NCBI GenBank assembly: GCA_009993605.1
Contig: JAACTB010000018.1
Location: forward strand, 1-48,294
Source of the DNA: Erythrobacter sp.
GTDB taxonomy: Bacteria > Pseudomonadota > Alphaproteobacteria > Sphingomonadales > Sphingomonadaceae
Reading direction: 5' to 3'
Length of the DNA: 48,294 bases
The position numbers were made by a program, and so were the translations under genes. Under the pieces are notes generated by a model. It made no database searches. It was not told where the DNA came from and saw only the letters and a list, made by a program, of their open reading frames with translations. How positions within the stretch are numbered: the stretch's first letter is position 1; each line of letters begins with the position of its first letter. Of this stretch, positions 43,659 through 48,294 are shown piece by piece.

Positions 43659-44360
43659 ATGGTTAGACTTGGACGAGTATCTATTCTGATGGCTGCAGTG
43701 TCGCTTGCCGCTGCGTGCGCGACGGACCGGCCGATCGGCGCATCGCAAGATGTGACGCTGACTACGTTGGAGGAGCTCCCGTCACCCCGTGGCGACCTAT
43801 CTTATGTGATCGGTCCACAAGTCAAACTGGCTGTCGAGGTGGTGGGCGCCGAGACGCTAAGCGGGGTCTATCTGACCGATATTGACGGACAGCTTGCATT
43901 CCCTCTGATTGGCTTGCTTCAACTCGATGGTCGGACGCCAAGTGAGGCTTCACAGCTTATCGCAGATGGCTTGCGGGGGCGGTATCTCCTCGATCCTCAG
44001 GTCCGCGTAATTCCCGAAGATTTTCCTGTACCGTCCGTGTCGGTGGGCGGACAGGTCAAGAGGCCCGGGACTTATCCTGCTGTGGGCAGGCAAACCCTGC
44101 TCCGCGTGGTCAATCAGGCTGAAGGGCTGGCACCCTTCGCGGCTGAGGACGATGTGCTCGTGCTGCGTACGGTCGACAACCGGCGGTACATCGGGGTCTA
44201 TAATCTGAAGGCGATCGAGCGAGGGAACTATCCGGACCCACAGATTTATCCGAATGACATCGTGATGGTCGGCGATTCCCCGCAGCGCCGTCTTCTTGAT
44301 GATCTGTTCAAGCTACTTCCGCCGCTCCTCACCAGTGCCACAATTTTCGTCACGCGGTAA
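43659..44360 (+). CDS. Polysaccharide export lipoprotein (Wza-like)
   Basis: The outer-membrane exporter of the EPS. Starting at ATG 43659 it has a lipoprotein signal with lipobox SLAAAC, then the Poly_export domain (LSYVIGPQVKLAVEVVGAET, YLTDIDGQLAFPLIGLLQLD) and an SLBB domain (VSVGGQVKRPGTYPAVGRQT). At 233 residues it is shorter than Wza but normal for the BexD/GumB-like group. The longer open frame from 43386 overlaps the ligase gene and hides the signal peptide, so I reject it. The autokinase starts 9 bases later. Confidence 0.93.
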   Translation: MVRLGRVSILMAAVSLAAACATDRPIGASQDVTLTTLEELPSPRGDLSYVIGPQVKLAVEVVGAETLSGVYLTDIDGQLAFPLIGLLQLDGRTPSEASQLIADGLRGRYLLDPQVRVIPEDFPVPSVSVGGQVKRPGTYPAVGRQTLLRVVNQAEGLAPFAAEDDVLVLRTVDNRRYIGVYNLKAIERGNYPDPQIYPNDIVMVGDSPQRRLLDDLFKLLPPLLTSATIFVTR

Positions 44361-44369
44361 TCCAACAAT

Positions 44370-46508
44370 ATGATCGATCAATCTCAGCGCTTGGGTGACC
44401 AGGCTGTCATCAATCAAAGTGTCATCAATGAAGATGACGGATTTACGCTGGATCTCGAGCGGTACTGGATCGAGGCGCGTGCCTTGCGCCTCTGGCTGGC
44501 AGGTCTTGTTGTCGCTGCGCTGTTGCTGGGACTGATCGCGACCTTGCTGGCAACAGAACTTTTCAGCTCGTCTGCGCGGGTCGAGATTTCGCAGATTTCG
44601 GCAAATGTCACGGACATTGATCCTATCGAGAGCGAGTCGCGCATTTCCGAGCTTCAATACCTCAACACCCAGTACGAATTGCTCGAATCCCGGTTCATGG
44701 CGGAGCGCGTAGCAAAAGCCGGGAATTTGCTGCGCGATGAGCAATTTGTAGAAGCCTATTCTCTCGACCAGCTGGACGAGCTTACGTCACGAGACATCGA
44801 GAAAATTCTTCTCGAGAACGTGACAATAAGTCCGATCGTGCAATCCAGTCTCGTTGATGTGTCTTTCGCGAGCCCGTCGCCTGCTGTGTCAGCGAAGATT
44901 ACTAATCTTTGGGCCGATGAATTCATCGCTGCAAACTACGAGAAGCGCTTTGGCGCTAACATCGAAGCGCGGGATTTTTTGAATCAACAGATTCAGGAAT
45001 TGCGGGAGAGGCTCTCAATTTCCGAAAAGCAATTGGTTGATTACGCCAATGCCAACGAGATCCTTGTTCTCGAAGCCGGCGGCGAGCAGCAAGGCTCTGA
45101 AACCGCCGCGCAGACGCTGATCGCGACGGATCTTACGGCCCTGAATGTTGCATTGGCGCAAGCGGTGACAGAGCGTATCGCTGCGCAAGCGGCATTGCAG
45201 TCAGGCGGCTTTCCCGCGCAAGATCCACGCAATTCGCTTCGGACAGACTTGGCAAAGGCCGAGGCGCAGGTTGCCAGTTTGCGATCGACCTTTGGCTCGA
45301 GCTTTCCGCCTCTCCTTGAAAAGGAAGCGGAGGTTGCATCACTCAAAAGGTCGCTTTCCGGTGAATCGACAGCAGCCTTCCGGTCAGCCACAGCCCGCGA
45401 GCAAGAGCTTCGCAGAAAGCTGGAGGAAGCGAAGTCCCGCTTTCTTGGCCAGCAGGACCTGGGTATTCAATACGGCATCCTCAAACGCGAAGTTGACACC
45501 AATCGGCAGCTTTACGACGCCTTGCTCCAGCGCCTGAAGAACTTGGAGGCATCGGGCGCAGGGCAGAATAACATCAAGCTCATTGACGGGGCCGAGGTGC
45601 CGCTCGTGCCGTACTCTCCGTCTTTGGTCCAGAATATGTTGATCGCTCTGATTGCGGGTCTTCTGGTCGCAGTCGCTTTCGTGTATGTCCGCGTGACATT
45701 GAGCCAGACAGTCAAGGATCCTCAAGATGTCACAAGACGTCTCGGCCTGCCTGTGCTCGGCCTTGTCCCGACATCCAACTCCGAAGACATTCGCGAGGAT
45801 GTTCTTATGCGCTCTTCGGAGCTGAGCGAAGCGTATAAGTCGGCCCGCACAAACCTGACGTTCCTCACCCCGGACGGCGCCCCCAAGATTCTGATGCTTA
45901 CATCGTCGGTGCCAGGCGAAGGCAAAAGCGTGTCTTCTCTGGCGCTAGCGACAAGCTTCGTGCAGCTTGGCAAGCGCACCCTCCTTATCGACGCCGATCT
46001 TCGCAACTCGCGAATGCAGGCTCTTGTTGGCAGCGAGGCCATCAAAAATGGCGGGCTTGCGGCACTGTTGACCAATCAGGCCGCCACGCTTGGCGGCCAG
46101 GTGTCAACCATAGAGGGCTTCGGGATCGATTTCCTTGCGCACGGCTACACGCCGCCGAACCCGGTCGAACTGCTGGCCAGCAACAGATTCCGGGATTTGT
46201 TGACGACCGCGCGCTCACAGTATGATCAGATCATAATCGACAGCGCACCCATGCTCTCCTTGGCAGATGCTGTAGAACTGGCTCGGTTAGTTGACGGTGT
46301 GATCTACGTGGTCGAGGCGGATCGCGTCAAAGTCCGGATGATCGAGAATGCGGTCAATCGTCTGCGGCGTACCGGGGCACAGGTCTACGGCGCAATCGTC
46401 ACTAAGCTCGATGCGAAGAATGCAGGGTACGGATACGGTTATGGATACGGCTATGGCTACGGCTATGGCAGTAACCACGACGCACCCGAGACCATGGATG
46501 CCCGTTAG
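44370..46508 (+). CDS. Polysaccharide co-polymerase/tyrosine autokinase (Wzc-like)
   Basis: A 712-residue BY-kinase. The N-terminal Wzz domain starts with LDLERYWIEARALRLWLAGL; a long periplasmic coiled-coil region follows (LNQQIQELRERLSISEKQLV, REQELRRKLEEAKSRFLGQ), then the second helix (QNMLIALIAGLLVAVAFVYV). The cytoplasmic kinase has Walker A LTSSVPGEGKSVSS, Walker A' RTLLIDADLRNSRM and Walker B QIIIDSAPML. The end carries seven Tyr-Gly pairs in a row, the tyrosine cluster that is autophosphorylated. Works with the exporter upstream. Confidence 0.95.
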   Translation: MIDQSQRLGDQAVINQSVINEDDGFTLDLERYWIEARALRLWLAGLVVAALLLGLIATLLATELFSSSARVEISQISANVTDIDPIESESRISELQYLNTQYELLESRFMAERVAKAGNLLRDEQFVEAYSLDQLDELTSRDIEKILLENVTISPIVQSSLVDVSFASPSPAVSAKITNLWADEFIAANYEKRFGANIEARDFLNQQIQELRERLSISEKQLVDYANANEILVLEAGGEQQGSETAAQTLIATDLTALNVALAQAVTERIAAQAALQSGGFPAQDPRNSLRTDLAKAEAQVASLRSTFGSSFPPLLEKEAEVASLKRSLSGESTAAFRSATAREQELRRKLEEAKSRFLGQQDLGIQYGILKREVDTNRQLYDALLQRLKNLEASGAGQNNIKLIDGAEVPLVPYSPSLVQNMLIALIAGLLVAVAFVYVRVTLSQTVKDPQDVTRRLGLPVLGLVPTSNSEDIREDVLMRSSELSEAYKSARTNLTFLTPDGAPKILMLTSSVPGEGKSVSSLALATSFVQLGKRTLLIDADLRNSRMQALVGSEAIKNGGLAALLTNQAATLGGQVSTIEGFGIDFLAHGYTPPNPVELLASNRFRDLLTTARSQYDQIIIDSAPMLSLADAVELARLVDGVIYVVEADRVKVRMIENAVNRLRRTGAQVYGAIVTKLDAKNAGYGYGYGYGYGYGYGSNHDAPETMDAR

Positions 46509-46533
46509 AATTTACGGAGGCTGAGCCATTGCC

Positions 46534-47766
46534 ATGATACGAAACTGGCAAAAGCTGGGTCTTGCCAGTCTGTTGGCTGTCCCACTTGCCGCCGTATCGG
46601 GCGCGCATGCTCTGAGTAGCGCAAGCGTGCGGAATGCTCCTGATCTCGCGATCGCACTTTTCCCCCTCAACGGCCTCGCCAAAGAAAAGATCGCCTATCA
46701 GATGGTGGCTGGGAATGTGCGACTGCCGGGTGGGGCGTCCGGGAGCGATGAGGGTCCCGCCGTGAGTGGGGAAGCCAATCAAACCCAAAGATATGAGGTT
46801 GGTGCCGCGGAACTCGCCCGCTTTGCAACAGAGGCGTCAGAGGCCGCCAGGGATGCGCTTCGCCTCGAGCCGCTGTCACCGCGAGCCCACACGATCCTAG
46901 CGCTTTCACTCAATGATCCGGAACGCCGGCGCACGATGGTTGCGCTCAGTTCGAGGCTGAACCGCCGAGACCTGCCACTGCAAGGCCTGGTCTTGGAGCA
47001 AAAGCTCGCCAGCAACGACTATGAAGGTTCGATGGAAACTCTCGACCAGATCCTCCGGGTTCACCCTGAACGGCAGGCCGAATTTTTCCCGCTGCTGGTT
47101 GCTGCATTAGCGCAAGACGCAACGGTTCCCTCGTTCACCGAGTTACTTTCAAAGCCCTTGCCATGGCGGGACGCATTTTTGCTATCAGCCGTAAAAACCC
47201 AAACCGTGCAGGCGAACCTCGCCGCGGTCAGGGCTCGGATTGATATCGATAACACTGCGTTCGACAAGCACTTGATCGCCGGGCTGGCAAATTCAGGCAA
47301 CATAGAAGATGCCGAACGCATTTATCGCCGCGTTTCCGGTTCAGCGCCAACTGGTTCTTCACCCTGGGCGTCAGACTACCCCCCGTTCGATTGGGAGCTC
47401 GCGAACAGGGCGGGCTTCAGAGCGCAACGTAGTCTTGGCGAGGAAGAGCTGGAGATCGATGTCGCGCCTGGCAATGGCGGCGTGATTGCCTCACGATTGA
47501 TAATGGCGGTTCAGCAGCCTTTTTTCCTGCGTCTTTCCCATAACATCGAATCGGCCTCCCAGCGCGAAGATGTCAAGGTCAGCTTGCGGTGCTGGGGACA
47601 GACCGCCGCTTTCTTTGAGCGATCATTGACCGACGCTGACAGTCTCTTCCGTGTAAGTGATACGCCTCCTTGTCCGTATTTTGTGCTGTCGCTTTCCGCG
47701 CGCTCATGGACTGGTGCGCAGCCCATTGCGGGCGCCATACGCTCGGTCACACTATCGACCCGGTAA
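46534..47766 (+). CDS. Secreted EPS-locus protein, possibly TPR-like
   Basis: A 410-residue protein with a signal peptide (LGLASLLAVPLAAVSGAHA). The middle part is helical with TPR-like repeats (FATEASEAARDALRLEPLSP RA...). The last third looks like a beta domain (WELANRAGFRAQRSLGEEEL and later, ending GAIRSVTLSTR). No named domain is recognised. It follows the autokinase by 25 bases with an ACGGAGG ribosome binding site, so it is probably part of the export operon. Confidence 0.65.
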   Translation: MIRNWQKLGLASLLAVPLAAVSGAHALSSASVRNAPDLAIALFPLNGLAKEKIAYQMVAGNVRLPGGASGSDEGPAVSGEANQTQRYEVGAAELARFATEASEAARDALRLEPLSPRAHTILALSLNDPERRRTMVALSSRLNRRDLPLQGLVLEQKLASNDYEGSMETLDQILRVHPERQAEFFPLLVAALAQDATVPSFTELLSKPLPWRDAFLLSAVKTQTVQANLAAVRARIDIDNTAFDKHLIAGLANSGNIEDAERIYRRVSGSAPTGSSPWASDYPPFDWELANRAGFRAQRSLGEEELEIDVAPGNGGVIASRLIMAVQQPFFLRLSHNIESASQREDVKVSLRCWGQTAAFFERSLTDADSLFRVSDTPPCPYFVLSLSARSWTGAQPIAGAIRSVTLSTR

Positions 47767-47874
47767 CTGCTGGCCTCCAAACCACGTTTTCTAATTTAGG
47801 TGCAAACACCGTGACGGCGAGCTGAACCGCCCCGGGATACCGGAGGCTCCAACTCTTGAGTAGATGGAGTCCTT

Positions 47875-48294
<420 letters not shown>

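Overview
The window looks like DNA from an alphaproteobacterium of the order Sphingomonadales (Erythrobacter/Sphingomonas-like). This rests on the high GC content, a trb-type conjugation operon with the TrbK-alt and DUF2274 genes common in sphingomonads, a MucR/Ros regulator, a MarR-type EPS regulator and the style of the exopolysaccharide genes. I cannot name the species. The window is accessory DNA: a conjugation island, a pilus operon and a large exopolysaccharide (EPS) locus, separated by insertion-sequence debris. I found no rRNA, tRNA or CRISPR array.

Bases 1-4300 hold the 3' end of a thermonuclease-like gene with a small membrane-protein partner, several small genes, a zinc-ribbon protein, a secreted S1/P1-type nuclease, a FitAB/VapBC-type toxin-antitoxin pair whose toxin tail now comes from an IS end, and the C-terminal stump of a UDP-glucose dehydrogenase. 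Bases 4255-13795 are a compact leftward type IV secretion operon, trbB-C-D-E-J-K(alt)-L-F-G-I plus a DUF2274 gene, mostly joined by 1-14 base start/stop overlaps or very short gaps. No relaxase, coupling protein or lytic transglycosylase is visible here. Next to trbB, on the opposite strand, is a full thermonuclease-like gene with its small membrane partner, a paralogue of the truncated pair at the left edge.

Bases 15435-20531 encode a spore-coat-U/Csu-type chaperone-usher pilus (pilin, strong terminator, chaperone, usher, tip subunit), with a convergent pilin-like gene at 20630-21040. A MucR/Ros-family regulator lacking usual zinc ligands and a single-chain nucleotidyltransferase-HEPN protein follow.

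Bases 24150-47766 are the EPS region. A phosphoglycosyltransferase and a NusG/RfaH-like antiterminator run left; a MarR-type EPS regulator runs right, and an operator-like palindrome lies between them. Downstream are an FkbM methyltransferase, glycosyltransferases, a flippase, a class I methyltransferase, a Wzy-like polymerase, an acyltransferase, and gmd and fcl, which make GDP-L-fucose. A nest of IS66 elements flanked by an 8-base target duplication (one mismatch) splits a tyrosine-recombinase remnant, and then come an O-antigen ligase/polymerase-like protein, the Wza-type exporter, the Wzc-type tyrosine autokinase and a secreted protein. Together these suggest a Wzx/Wzy-dependent fucose-containing polysaccharide. 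The window ends inside an IS3-family element.
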